A stretch of DNA of 64,000 bases from CAYPNP01 sp964412195 (lineage in GTDB: Bacteria > Acidobacteriota > JAAYUB01). A model generated the notes under the pieces. The model searched no databases. It saw only the letters and a list, made by a program, of their open reading frames with translations, and was not told the DNA's origin. Location: contig CAYPNP010000011.1 in the NCBI GenBank assembly GCA_964412195.1, forward strand, positions 88,160 to 152,159, read 5' to 3'. Position numbers and translations under genes: made by a program. This document shows, in pieces, positions 24,469-33,457 of this stretch (position 1 is its first letter; every line of letters begins with the position of its first letter).

Positions 24469-25449
24469 ATGAAAAAATTGTTTGTCGCCTCGGTCCTGCT
24501 GGCACTGGCCGCGATGCTGGCCGCGCCGCTGGCCGCCCAGGGCAAGCCGGTGATGGCGGTGAAGACCTTTGAGAACCCGCCGAACTATTACAACTCCACC
24601 GTCGGCAACGGATTGACCGACATGTTCATCACCGAGCTGCAGAAGACCGGCAAGTACAAGCTGATCGAGCGCGCCCAGGTCCAACAGCTGACCGACGAGG
24701 TCGACTTCGGCAAGTCCGGCTATGTTGACCAGCAATCCGCGGTCAAGAAGGGCCACATCATGGGCGTCGAGTATTACTTCCTGGCCAAGGTCACCAACTT
24801 CGGCGCCAAGGAGCAGAAAACAGGCGGCAGCGGCTGGGGCGGCGGCGTCTTCGGCGGCCTCGGCGTCAAAAAGGACGAGGCCTATGTCCGGATCGACTTC
24901 CGGATCATCGATGCCACCAGCGCCGAGACCGTGTACGCCGACTACGGCGAGGGCACGTACAAGAAGTCCGGCGTGAGCTTCGGCGGCGGCGCCTGGGGCC
25001 ACGGGGGCGGCAGCCTGGACGTCTCCTCCAGCGAGTTCCTCGACAGCATGGTCGGCCGCGCCACCACCATGGCGCTCAACAACGTCATCGACAAGATGGA
25101 CCACGGCTTCCTGGCCACCCACACCTCCCGCTCGGCCGAGCTGAAGCAGGAGGAGGCGGCCGCCCAGAACGAGGCGCTGGCAGCCCTGCGCAAGGTGCCC
25201 GGCAAGATCCTGGCCTTCGTGTCCAACGATATGATCATCATCAGCTTGGGCGCCAGCAACGGCATCCAGGTCGGCGACCGCATGACCGTCTTCAAGTCCG
25301 AGGATATCAAGAACTCCAAGGGCGAGGTTGTCTACTCCGAGGAGAAGGAAGTCGGCTCGCTCGAGGTGTTCGACGTGCAGCCGGACCGCTCCAAGGCCAA
25401 GCTGGTCACCGGCGTCGCCAAGGAAGGCATGACCATCAAGGTGCAGTAA
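24469..25449 (+). CDS. CsgG/HfaB-like secreted protein
   Basis: The 326-residue protein has a signal peptide (to about residue 24, ending LAAQG) and a CsgG-like domain: VKTFENPPNYYNSTVGNGLTD, then QKTGKYKLIERAQVQQL, and VRIDFRIIDATSAETVYADYGEG. CsgG forms the curli export pore, and relatives do varied envelope tasks. The usual lipobox cysteine is missing, so this protein is probably soluble in the periplasm. A Gly-rich loop (GGSGWGGGVFGG) and a C-terminal module with GIQVGDRMTVFKSED are extra. CGGAGGAA is before the ATG. Confidence 0.8.
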   Translation: MKKLFVASVLLALAAMLAAPLAAQGKPVMAVKTFENPPNYYNSTVGNGLTDMFITELQKTGKYKLIERAQVQQLTDEVDFGKSGYVDQQSAVKKGHIMGVEYYFLAKVTNFGAKEQKTGGSGWGGGVFGGLGVKKDEAYVRIDFRIIDATSAETVYADYGEGTYKKSGVSFGGGAWGHGGGSLDVSSSEFLDSMVGRATTMALNNVIDKMDHGFLATHTSRSAELKQEEAAAQNEALAALRKVPGKILAFVSNDMIIISLGASNGIQVGDRMTVFKSEDIKNSKGEVVYSEEKEVGSLEVFDVQPDRSKAKLVTGVAKEGMTIKVQ

Positions 25450-25481
25450 ACCTATCGTTTCAAACCAGATACCGAAAAAGA

Positions 25482-25513
25482 AGCCGGCGGCTCGCGGAGC
25501 CGCCGGCTTTTTT
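25482..25513. terminator. Bidirectional terminator between convergent genes
   Basis: Arms AGCCGGCGGCT and AGCCGCCGGCT with a five-base loop are followed by six T on the plus strand and CTTTTTC on the minus strand. It serves both the CsgG-like gene and the cohesin-like gene. Confidence 0.85.
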
Positions 25514-25568
25514 AATCCTATGGTTGTCGCCTCGTTCGACACACGGGGGGGACTGTCCCAATCGATGA

Positions 25569-26669
25569 TTATTGTTTCTTTGGCTCCTGCTTGCCCGCCG
25601 GAGTCGGCTGGGCGGGGGGTTCCGCCGGTTTGTGCGCCGGGGCCGGGGCGGCGGGGACCACCGTGCGGCGCGGCAGCTGCAGGCCCTCGAAGGGGATGGT
25701 GAAGGGTCCCACCAGCTTCTTGTCCGGGTAGAACAGAATCGAGGTGGAGAGCGAGTCGCCGTACAACTGGATGCTCGCGGCCGCCGCAGGGTCCTGGACG
25801 TCCAGCACCGCTTGCGCCACGGACACGAGGCCGGTGGGCGTGCGCGAGTTGGTGTGCACGGCGGAGAACCGCACCAGCCCCTCGGCGTTGGCCTTCTCCA
25901 GGTTGGTGAAGATGGGCTTCTTGGCGAACTCGGCGGTCTGCCCGGGGTTCATGTCGACGAGCTTGACCCTGGTCGGGTCGTACTTGACACCCAGGGTATA
26001 GGCGCCCAGGACGGCCGGGATTCTCTCCGTGTCCCGGATGACGAACGTAACGCCGGTCAGGTCCACGAAGATGTCGTACTTGTAGACCGTGCCCTCCTGC
26101 GGCTCGACTTTCTTCAGGACCAGCTTGGCCTTGCCCTCCAGGCGGGAGGGCAGCTGGTTCTCCTTCAGGTACTGCTGGAAGCTCGTGGGCTTCTTCTCGC
26201 CGCCGGCCTGCGGTGCGGTCGATCCAGCCGGGGGCGATCCGGCCGGGGTTGTCCCAGTCGGAGGCGCTCCAGTGGGCGGATTGGCCGGAGGCGGCTGAGC
26301 GGGGCTTTGGCCGAAGGGTGGCGCGCCTGGCGGCGGGGCGGCCGGGACCGGCGCCGCGGGGGACGTCCCCGTCGCGGGAGGCGCGGCCGGGGCTGCCGGT
26401 GCGGCCTGGGTGGGGGCGGCTTTCTCTTCCTCGGCCGCCGGGGCGGCGGCGGGCTTGGCCTCTGCGGCCGCGGCTTTGTCCGCCGGCTTGGCAGGCTTGG
26501 ACTTCTTCTTCTTGTCCTTCTTCGCCGGTTCCTGCTTCTCCTGGACGGGCTGTCCCTGCCCGACCGCAGGGGTGGAGGCCTTCGTCTCCTCAGCAAGGCA
26601 GGCCGTCCAGAACAGCCCCGCGCAGGCGGCTGACAGCAGGATCGCACGGATTCGATGCAAAGTGGTCAT
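25569..26669 (-). CDS. Secreted Pro/Ala-rich protein with a cohesin-like domain
   Basis: The 366-residue protein has a signal peptide, a Lys-rich stretch (KKDKKKKSKPAKPADK) and a long Pro/Ala/Gly-rich linker to about residue 165. A beta-rich domain of about 150 residues follows, with YKYDIFVDLTGVTFVIRDT, LGAYTLGVKYDPTRVKLVDM and LVSVAQAVLDVQD, a pattern seen in cohesin and related adhesion modules. The C-terminus is again Pro-rich. The start overlaps the transketolase stop (ATGA), so expression is coupled to a cytosolic enzyme, which is odd. Cohesin assignment is by pattern only; the dockerin-bearing esterase is a possible partner. Confidence 0.65.
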   Translation of the reverse strand: MTTLHRIRAILLSAACAGLFWTACLAEETKASTPAVGQGQPVQEKQEPAKKDKKKKSKPAKPADKAAAAEAKPAAAPAAEEEKAAPTQAAPAAPAAPPATGTSPAAPVPAAPPPGAPPFGQSPAQPPPANPPTGAPPTGTTPAGSPPAGSTAPQAGGEKKPTSFQQYLKENQLPSRLEGKAKLVLKKVEPQEGTVYKYDIFVDLTGVTFVIRDTERIPAVLGAYTLGVKYDPTRVKLVDMNPGQTAEFAKKPIFTNLEKANAEGLVRFSAVHTNSRTPTGLVSVAQAVLDVQDPAAAASIQLYGDSLSTSILFYPDKKLVGPFTIPFEGLQLPRRTVVPAAPAPAHKPAEPPAQPTPAGKQEPKKQ

Positions 26670-28681
26670 GCGTTGTTCCTCCCGGAATGGGCCTCGGGGG
26701 ACACCTCCGCCATCGGCAGGGGGTCCAGGGGCCGGGTGGATTCCACCAGGCGGTGGATGGCCGCCTTCAGGCCGGCTACGTCCAGGCCCTGCGAGCGGTA
26801 CACCTCCTCGGTCGGGCCGGAGGTGGCGTAGTCCCGCGCCCCCAGCCGGGCGAACCGGACGGCGAAGCCCTCGTCCGCCAGCCGGCGGGCCAGGATCGCC
26901 CCGAGGCCGGTGCCCCGGTGGTGGTCCTCGTAGGTCACCAGCACGCCCGCCGCCCGGATGGCCGTCAGGGCCGCCGGATCCATCTCTTTCGGGCAGGCGA
27001 AGTGGACCACGCCCACCGACAGGCCCTGCGCGGCCAGCTCGTCCGCGGCCTGCACCGCCCGGCCGGCCAGCGTGCCCATGGTGGCGATCACGGCGTCCTG
27101 GCCGGTGCGCAGGATGTCGGCCCGGCCGTAAACGAATTCATAATTCTCGTCGAAGAAGGGGCTCCCGTCCGGGTGCCGGATCACCGGCAGCTTGGACCGG
27201 CCCATGCCGATGAAGCAGTTGCCGGCTTGCGCCGCCGCCCAGCGCACGGCCCGGTCGGTCTGGTTAGGGTCGGCCGGCAGGATGACCCGGAAATGGTGAA
27301 GGTTCTGGAGCAAGCCCAGGTAGTCGATGCACTGGTGGGTTTTTCCGTCCTCACCCACATCCAGCCCCAGGTGGGTGCAGACCACTTTCAGGTTGGCCTC
27401 GTTGATGTCGTTGATGCGCTGCTGGTTGTAGACCTCGTCGACGCCGAAGACGCCGAAGTCGGCCCAGAACACCTGCACCCCCTGCACGGAGAGGGCGCCG
27501 GCCGCCACGGCGGCGTGGTGCTCCATGATGCCGCACTGGAAGAAGCGGTCGGGGTGCGCCTTGGCGAAGCCGGAGGTCTTCACGCTGCCGGCGAGGTCGC
27601 AGTCGAACACCGCGATCGGGGTGGCCGCCGGGTCGCCGGCGTTGGCTGCGGCGACGTCCTCCAGCGCCTTGCCCCAGGCGCTGCGGTTGTCGGTGGGCTT
27701 GTCCGGCGGGTAGATCCGCGGCGAGCCGGGATTCAGCCGCACCTCCGGCCGGTCGACCTCGTAGCCCCTCAGGTGGGCGGTGCCCCGCCGGCGCAGTTCC
27801 TTGTACCGGTCCAGCTCCAGCGGCAGACCCAGCTCGGCCAGGGCCTTGCCCAGCAGCGCCTCGTCCAGCGCCTGGCCGTGCCATTTCTCGTCGTTTTCCA
27901 TGAAGGCGACGCCCTTGCCCATGACCGTGCGGGCCAGGATCGCCACGCAGCGCTCCCGGTCGAGGATTGCTTCCCGGAACGCGCCATAGATCTGGTCGAG
28001 GTCGTGGCCGTCGATCTCCAGCACCCGCCAACCGTCGGAAAGGAAGTTCTCCTTCAGGTTCTGAGGCATCACCACAGAGGTCTTGCCGCTGATCTGTAGG
28101 CCGTTCCAGTCGACGACGCAGGTGAGATGGGTCAATCCGTACTTGACGGCGAACCGGCGGGCCTCGCCGATCTGGCCCTTCTGCTGCTCTCCGTCGCCCA
28201 TCAGGACGTAGGCGCGGCTGTCCAGCCCCAGGAGGCGGGACGCCAGGGCCATGCCGCAGCCGGCGGACAGCCCCTGCCCCAGGTTGCCCGAGCTCCACTC
28301 CACGCCGGGGACGTTGCGCTCCACGTGCCCCTCGAAGGGCCCGCCGGCCTGGCGGAAGTGGGCGACGGCGTCCTCCACCGGGAAGAAGCCGAGGTGGCCC
28401 AGCGCCGCGTAGACGCCCGGCGAGGTGTGGCCGTGGCTGACCACGATGCGGTCGCGGGCCGGATCGCGGGGATTCCGCGGATCGACGTTCGCCAGCGACC
28501 AGAGAGTGAGGTACAAATCGATGGAGGACATGGAGCCGCCGGGGTGGCCGCAGCCGGCCAGGGTGGTCATATGGAGGATGTGGCCGCGGGCCTGCCGGGC
28601 CGTCTCCCGGATCCACTCCGCCGTCTCCGGGGCCAGCCGCTCCGCTCGAAATCCCCGGCATCCGTCCGCGATCTTCGTCAT
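26666..28681 (-). CDS. tkt: Transketolase
   Basis: The 671-residue protein is a full-length transketolase: AGCGHPGGSMSSIDLYLTLW near residue 50, the thiamine diphosphate motif GDGEQQKGQIGEA closing at VVDWNG, MGKGVAFMEN, and in the pyrimidine domain QCGIMEHHAAVAAGAL. It moves two-carbon units between sugar phosphates in the pentose phosphate pathway. A fused single chain is less common in anaerobes that split it into two subunits. GGGGAG lies upstream of the start. It is coupled by a four-base overlap to the cohesin-like gene. Confidence 0.93.
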   Translation of the reverse strand: MTKIADGCRGFRAERLAPETAEWIRETARQARGHILHMTTLAGCGHPGGSMSSIDLYLTLWSLANVDPRNPRDPARDRIVVSHGHTSPGVYAALGHLGFFPVEDAVAHFRQAGGPFEGHVERNVPGVEWSSGNLGQGLSAGCGMALASRLLGLDSRAYVLMGDGEQQKGQIGEARRFAVKYGLTHLTCVVDWNGLQISGKTSVVMPQNLKENFLSDGWRVLEIDGHDLDQIYGAFREAILDRERCVAILARTVMGKGVAFMENDEKWHGQALDEALLGKALAELGLPLELDRYKELRRRGTAHLRGYEVDRPEVRLNPGSPRIYPPDKPTDNRSAWGKALEDVAAANAGDPAATPIAVFDCDLAGSVKTSGFAKAHPDRFFQCGIMEHHAAVAAGALSVQGVQVFWADFGVFGVDEVYNQQRINDINEANLKVVCTHLGLDVGEDGKTHQCIDYLGLLQNLHHFRVILPADPNQTDRAVRWAAAQAGNCFIGMGRSKLPVIRHPDGSPFFDENYEFVYGRADILRTGQDAVIATMGTLAGRAVQAADELAAQGLSVGVVHFACPKEMDPAALTAIRAAGVLVTYEDHHRGTGLGAILARRLADEGFAVRFARLGARDYATSGPTEEVYRSQGLDVAGLKAAIHRLVESTRPLDPLPMAEVSPEAHSGRNNA

Positions 28682-28764
28682 GGAGCGCTCCCCTCGTCAG
28701 GTTAGTGCGCCAGTATACCGCCTTCGCCGGGAAACATCAATCCTGGGAGATACCACGATGTCAA

Positions 28765-28866
28765 GCTCTGTTACCTATCGGTATCGGCGTCGGTATCGGG
28801 ATCGGTATCGATTCTGAGCTCGTCTTCCCAGCTCGATGCCGATACCGATGCCGATACCGACCCCGA
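28765..28866. repeat. Word-repeat palindrome, GTATCGG family
   Basis: TATCGGTATCGGCGTCGGTA words on the left face GATGCCGATACCGATGCCGA words on the right, around a short GAGCTCGTC centre. Confidence 0.88.
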
Positions 28867-28910
28867 GGGAGAGGCTGGGACCACTGGATCTTGCGGCTCG
28901 ACTTCGATGT

Positions 28911-28965
28911 GCAGCGTTCAGCATTCAGGGTTCGATGTCCAACGTTCCGCGTTCGGACTGCCAAA
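28911..28965. repeat. Word-repeat tract, CGTTCGATGTTC family
   Basis: GCAGCGTTCAGCATTCAGGG is followed by TTCGATGTCCAACGTTCCGC. The same words occur at 8243-8270 and 31283-31335. Nothing coding is visible between the transketolase start and the reductase gene. Confidence 0.75.
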
Positions 28966-29037
28966 CTGACAGGAAAATGGCGCCCTCCGGAATCGCGACC
29001 CGGCCATCCGGCTTCTAATGACGGATAAGGAGCCATG

Positions 29038-30033
29038 ATGCAAATAAGAACGTTGGGAAAAAGCGGTCTGGAGGTTTCGGCCCTCGGGCTCGGTTGCATG
29101 GGGCTGAGCCACGGCTACGGCGTCCCCACGGACAAACAGGAGGCGATCGCGCTGATCCGGGCGGCCGTCGAGCGCGGCGTCACCCTGTTCGACACCGCCG
29201 AAATCTACGGCCCGTTCACGAACGAGGACCTGGTGGGGGAGGCGCTCGCCCCCTTTCGCGGCCGGGTGGCGATCGCCACCAAGTTCGGATTCCAGCCCGA
29301 TCCCCACGGCGGGCCGCAGTGGGTGGGCCTGGACAGCCGGCCGGAGCACATCCGGGAGGTCGCCGAGGCTTCGCTCCGGCGGCTCCGGGTCGACGCCATC
29401 GACCTGTTCTACCAGCACCGGGTGGACCCAGCCGTGCCGATCGAGGACGTGGCGGGCGCGGTGAGGGACCTGATCCGGGCAGGCAAGGTCCGGCACTTCG
29501 GCCTCTCCGAGGCCGGCGTCCCGACGATCCGCCGCGCCCACGCCGTCCAGCCGGTAACCGCCCTCCAGAGCGAGTACTCGCTGTGGTGGCGGCGGCCGGA
29601 AGAGGGCGTGCTGCCGGCGCTGGAGGAGCTCGGGATCGGCTTCGTCCCCTACAGCCCCCTGGGCCGGGGCTTCCTTACCGGCAAGATGGACGAGCACACG
29701 GCGTTCGGCCCGTCCGATTTCCGCCGCAACCTCCCGCGCTTCTCGCCGGAAGCCCGGAAGGCGAACCAGACCCTGGTGGATCGGATCGCCGGGATCGCGC
29801 GGCGGAAGCAGGCGACCCCGGCCCAGATCGCCCTCACCTGGCTGCTGTCTCGGAAGCCTTGGATCGTCCCCATCCCGGGCACGACGAAATTGCACCGCCT
29901 GGAGGAAAACCTCGGCGCCGCCGCCATCGAGTTGACGCCCGACGACCTCCGCGAAATCACCGAAGCCCTCGACCGCATTCCCGTCCACGGGGCCCGGTAT
30001 CCCGAAAGCATGGAGCAACTGACCGGCCGTTGA
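29038..30033 (+). CDS. Aldo/keto reductase
   Basis: The 331-residue protein is a (beta/alpha)8 reductase. The catalytic tetrad is visible as Asp52 and Tyr57 (FDTAEIYG), the lysine in IATKFGF and the histidine in FYQHRVD. WIVPIPGTTKLHRLEENLGA is the cofactor-phosphate region. The sequence resembles the AKR13/YakC-like group. Of two adjacent ATGs the second is chosen, because AAGGAG is five bases away from it and only two from the first. It lies 40 bases before the alcohol dehydrogenase and both probably reduce aldehydes with NADPH. Confidence 0.92.
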   Translation: MQIRTLGKSGLEVSALGLGCMGLSHGYGVPTDKQEAIALIRAAVERGVTLFDTAEIYGPFTNEDLVGEALAPFRGRVAIATKFGFQPDPHGGPQWVGLDSRPEHIREVAEASLRRLRVDAIDLFYQHRVDPAVPIEDVAGAVRDLIRAGKVRHFGLSEAGVPTIRRAHAVQPVTALQSEYSLWWRRPEEGVLPALEELGIGFVPYSPLGRGFLTGKMDEHTAFGPSDFRRNLPRFSPEARKANQTLVDRIAGIARRKQATPAQIALTWLLSRKPWIVPIPGTTKLHRLEENLGAAAIELTPDDLREITEALDRIPVHGARYPESMEQLTGR

Positions 30034-30073
30034 TCCGGCACCCGAACGAAACCACACTCTGGAGGATATATCC

Positions 30074-31132
30074 ATGTTCCACGCGAAAGCATATTCCGCA
30101 GCCAGCGCGACGTCGCCGCTAGTCTCCTCGAAGATCCCGCGGCGCGAGCCGACCGACCGCGACGTACAGATCGAAATCCTGTTCTGCGGCATCTGCCATT
30201 CCGACCTTCACTACGCGCGCGACGAGTGGCATCACGTGTTGCCCGCGGTCTACCCGTGCGTGCCGGGCCACGAAATCGTCGGCCGGGTCACGAAGGTCGG
30301 TTCCGCGGTCACGAAATTCAAGCCGGGCGACCTGGCGGGCGTCGGCTGCCTGGTCGATTCGGACCGGACCTGCCCCCATTGCCGGGAGGGCCTGGAGCAG
30401 TTCTGCCCCAACATGGTCCTCACCTACGGCTCCCCGGACAAGCACCTCGGCGGAGTCACTTACGGCGGGTACTCCGACAGCATCGTGGTCGACGAGAGCT
30501 TCACCCTACGCATCCCGCCCAACCTCGCCCTGGCCGGAGCAGCGCCGCTGCTCTGCGCCGGCATCACGACGTACTCGCCCCTGCGCCACTGGGGCGTCAC
30601 CAAGGGCAAGAAGGTGGGCGTGGTGGGCCTGGGCGGCCTGGGACACATGGCCGTGAAGATCGCCCACGCGATGGGAGCCCACGTCGTTGTCTTCACCACT
30701 TCGCCGGGCAAGAAGGAGGACGCGCTGCGCCTCGGCGCCGACGAGGTCGTCCTCTCCCGCAACGCCGACGAGATGGGGAAGCACGCCGGCAGTTTTGACT
30801 TCATCCTCGACGCCGTCTCCGCGGAGCACGACCTCAACGCCTACATCCTGCTCCTCCGCCGCGACGGCAACCTGACACTGGTCGGCGCGCCGGCGATGCC
30901 CCTGCCCGTGGCGACGTTCGGCCTGATCTTCGGGCGCCGCAGCCTCTCCGGCTCGCTCATCGGCGGGATCCCCGAGACCCAGGAGATGCTCGACTTCTGC
31001 GGCGCCCACCACATCACCGCCGACGTCGAGGTCATCCCCATCCAGAAGATCAACGAGGCCTACGCGCGGATGCTCAGGTCCGACGTGAAGTACCGCTTCT
31101 CCATCGACATGGCGTCGCTGAAATCGGAGTGA
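30074..31132 (+). CDS. Zinc-dependent alcohol dehydrogenase, YahK/CAD type
   Basis: The 352-residue MDR-superfamily enzyme has the catalytic zinc region FCGICHSDLH and PGHEIVG, and the Rossmann motif GLGGLGHMAV. YahK-type enzymes reduce aldehydes with NADPH. The structural zinc loop reads DSDRTCPHCREGLEQFC: the usual first cysteine is Asp, so this site has three cysteines and a possible Asp ligand. GGAGG is before the ATG. It forms a short operon with the aldo/keto reductase. Confidence 0.92.
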   Translation: MFHAKAYSAASATSPLVSSKIPRREPTDRDVQIEILFCGICHSDLHYARDEWHHVLPAVYPCVPGHEIVGRVTKVGSAVTKFKPGDLAGVGCLVDSDRTCPHCREGLEQFCPNMVLTYGSPDKHLGGVTYGGYSDSIVVDESFTLRIPPNLALAGAAPLLCAGITTYSPLRHWGVTKGKKVGVVGLGGLGHMAVKIAHAMGAHVVVFTTSPGKKEDALRLGADEVVLSRNADEMGKHAGSFDFILDAVSAEHDLNAYILLLRRDGNLTLVGAPAMPLPVATFGLIFGRRSLSGSLIGGIPETQEMLDFCGAHHITADVEVIPIQKINEAYARMLRSDVKYRFSIDMASLKSE

Positions 31133-31282
31133 CCGGCCGGAGAGAGCTCGAGCCCGAAGTTGCGGCGCGATTTGACGGAAACGGCGAAACGGCGGTGGGG
31201 CGAAACGGCGATACCCAGCCGTGCCACGGGAAATCGGTACACCGAGCGTCAGGGGCTGGCGCTGGTTGTTACCCATCCCCTA

Positions 31283-31335
31283 CGGTCGGAGTCACCGTTC
31301 AGCGTTCGGCGTTCGATGTTCGCCGTTCAGATCGG
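31283..31335. repeat. Word-repeat tract, CGTTCGATGTTC family
   Basis: ACCGTTCAGCGTTCGGCGTT is followed by CGATGTTCGCCGTTCAG, in the gap between convergent genes. The remaining ~150 bases after the dehydrogenase stop show nothing recognisable. Confidence 0.75.
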
Positions 31336-31352
31336 ACGGTGGAAGGAAGCCA

Positions 31353-33335
31353 TCACGGAAACTGCCCGCCGTTGGGCAGGGTCTTGAAGCGGGCCAGCTC
31401 CTGCAGGAAGTAGAAGTTCTTGCCGTGGCAGATCTGGTTGAACTGGTCCAGCCGGAGCACCTCGTCGCTGCTGAGCAGCCCCTGGTTGCGGCTGAGTTCG
31501 ACGATCTTGCCGAAGTCCTGCTCCACCAGGTACCGCCCGACCCGCAACGACACCTTCTGCAGCCGGTCCGTGTGGCGGTCGCGGGTGTAGGTCATCTCCA
31601 GGTTGTGCATCGATTCGGCTCCCTGGAAGAAGGACTGCTTCAGGCTGCGGTACAGGCCTTCGATATAAGCGATCACCCGGCCCTCGCCGGGCGACTCGAG
31701 GTAGAAATCCTCGTCGATCACCCCCAGCTCGAAGATCAGGTCCTCGGTGCTGTCCAGCTTGATCTGGAACCGGGCCGAGGCGTCCTTCTCGTCGTTCTGG
31801 AAGCGGATCACCAAGTCCGGGTCCCGTATGTCGGTGATGGGCGGCAGTTTCTGCGGGACCGGGCGGTCTAGCAGGATGTACTTGCTGCCGGGATCGAAGA
31901 GGAACTCCCGCCGCAGTTCCTGGTTGGACGTCCGGATGGCGTTCACCGACTCCTGCAGGGAGTTCGCCAGGTCCGAGCGGAAGGTGTTGAAGATGGTCGG
32001 GAAGGCCTGCGGCGCCACGATCTGCGGCTTGCCCTTCTCGTACCAATTCAGCAGGATGTCGTTTACCTCGTCGACGGGCAGGTTCAGAGTGCGGACATTG
32101 ATCGTCACCGTGTAGAGGTGGATTCGGTTGTTGAACTGGACGAAGTAGTCCGGATCGTCGGCCGCGCTGGCCAGGGTAGGGTCGCAGAGGAACCACTGGA
32201 CGCCGCCGTTCTTCAGCGGCAGGGCCGCCTCGACCCAGGCGTGGGCGCCGAAGTGGTTGAAGTCGTATAGGTACCCGACGGCCGCCTTGCACGGGATGCC
32301 CTGCGCCCGCAGCAGGGTGGTCAGGACGCGGGTGTAGTCGTCGCAATCCCCGAAGCCCTCGTGAAGGATCTGCGCCGCGGTCCGCTTCATGCTGTTGCGA
32401 AAGTACTTGATGTTCGCCGCCGTGTACCGGTTGAGGCGCTTGACGCCCTCGAACACCCCGGCACCGGCCGTGATGGAGGCCGCCAGATCGATCATCTCCT
32501 TCTTCTCGTCCTCCGAGCCGAAGTCCCGGCCGTTGATCAGCCGCGAGATGCCGACGTACTGGTTGTCGGGGGGCAGGGTGGACACCGGCGCGAACTTCAT
32601 GGGCGCTTCGGGTTCGTAGTCCTGCAGGGTGATCACCCCGCCGACGAACACCTGGACCGGTTCCGGCACTGGGGCGGCCTCGCCCTCCGGGGACGGGCGG
32701 CTCCGGGCGTTCTCGAGGTCTTTCTTCGAAACCGGGATCGAGACGACGAAGGTGTCGGAACCCTGGGCGGCCGTCAGGCGGTACGAGACCTTGCGGTTGT
32801 TCAGGGAGGCGAATTCCACGCTCATCTTGGGCTGGAAGATCAGGGGCAGGCGGAAGCTGATCTCCACCGATCCTTCCTCCGGGTTCGCGGTGCGGGGGTA
32901 GAGCAGCGTCCGGAGGACGAAGGGCACGTTGCGTCCGCCGTCGATGGAGCGGATCATCAACTGGGGCGCCTTCTCGGACTCGAACGGCTCCTCGTAGTTC
33001 ATGAAGATCCGGCCGCTCGCCAGGATGAAGTTCTTCTCGTCGCGCCGGGTGGCCATCGACCGGACGGTGTGGATGAAGACGGGGCGGCCCAGGGTCAGCA
33101 CCGGCCCGGCTGACGTGGCGTGCTCCTCGTCGGAGGTCATGGGGGACCGGACCTTGCCCGTCTGGGGCTGGACCAGCGGATCGACATAGCGTTTGATGAT
33201 GGAGCCGGGGCCACGGACCGCGTCCCCGTCCCCGATCACCGGCAGCGGCCCCTTCCCGGGCGACGGGTCGGCGGCCATCGCCGCGGCGAACAGCAGTCCC
33301 GCCATGCCTGCCAGCCATCCCGTTCTGAATTTCAT
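31353..33335 (-). CDS. Secreted transglutaminase-like cysteine protease-fold protein
   Basis: The 660-residue protein has a signal peptide (residues 1-21), an N-terminal beta-rich region of about 300 residues and a transglutaminase-like core with the Cys-His-Asp triad in GFGDCDDYTRVL, FGAHAWVEAAL and FLCDPTLAS. A C-terminal region of about 250 residues is unrecognised. Such proteins act as periplasmic peptidases or amidases, and some modify peptides; no substrate is suggested by the neighbours. AGGAAGG precedes the ATG. Confidence 0.85.
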   Translation of the reverse strand: MKFRTGWLAGMAGLLFAAAMAADPSPGKGPLPVIGDGDAVRGPGSIIKRYVDPLVQPQTGKVRSPMTSDEEHATSAGPVLTLGRPVFIHTVRSMATRRDEKNFILASGRIFMNYEEPFESEKAPQLMIRSIDGGRNVPFVLRTLLYPRTANPEEGSVEISFRLPLIFQPKMSVEFASLNNRKVSYRLTAAQGSDTFVVSIPVSKKDLENARSRPSPEGEAAPVPEPVQVFVGGVITLQDYEPEAPMKFAPVSTLPPDNQYVGISRLINGRDFGSEDEKKEMIDLAASITAGAGVFEGVKRLNRYTAANIKYFRNSMKRTAAQILHEGFGDCDDYTRVLTTLLRAQGIPCKAAVGYLYDFNHFGAHAWVEAALPLKNGGVQWFLCDPTLASAADDPDYFVQFNNRIHLYTVTINVRTLNLPVDEVNDILLNWYEKGKPQIVAPQAFPTIFNTFRSDLANSLQESVNAIRTSNQELRREFLFDPGSKYILLDRPVPQKLPPITDIRDPDLVIRFQNDEKDASARFQIKLDSTEDLIFELGVIDEDFYLESPGEGRVIAYIEGLYRSLKQSFFQGAESMHNLEMTYTRDRHTDRLQKVSLRVGRYLVEQDFGKIVELSRNQGLLSSDEVLRLDQFNQICHGKNFYFLQELARFKTLPNGGQFP

Positions 33336-33457
33336 GCGGCCTTCCTCTGCCGTGGATTCCAGCCCCTCACCTTACCACGGGCCTGCGCCGGGTGTCAAAT
33401 CGGTCGCCTTCTACGGCCGGCGTTCGGGAATCGACGCATGCCCCGCCGGGTGTGTCT

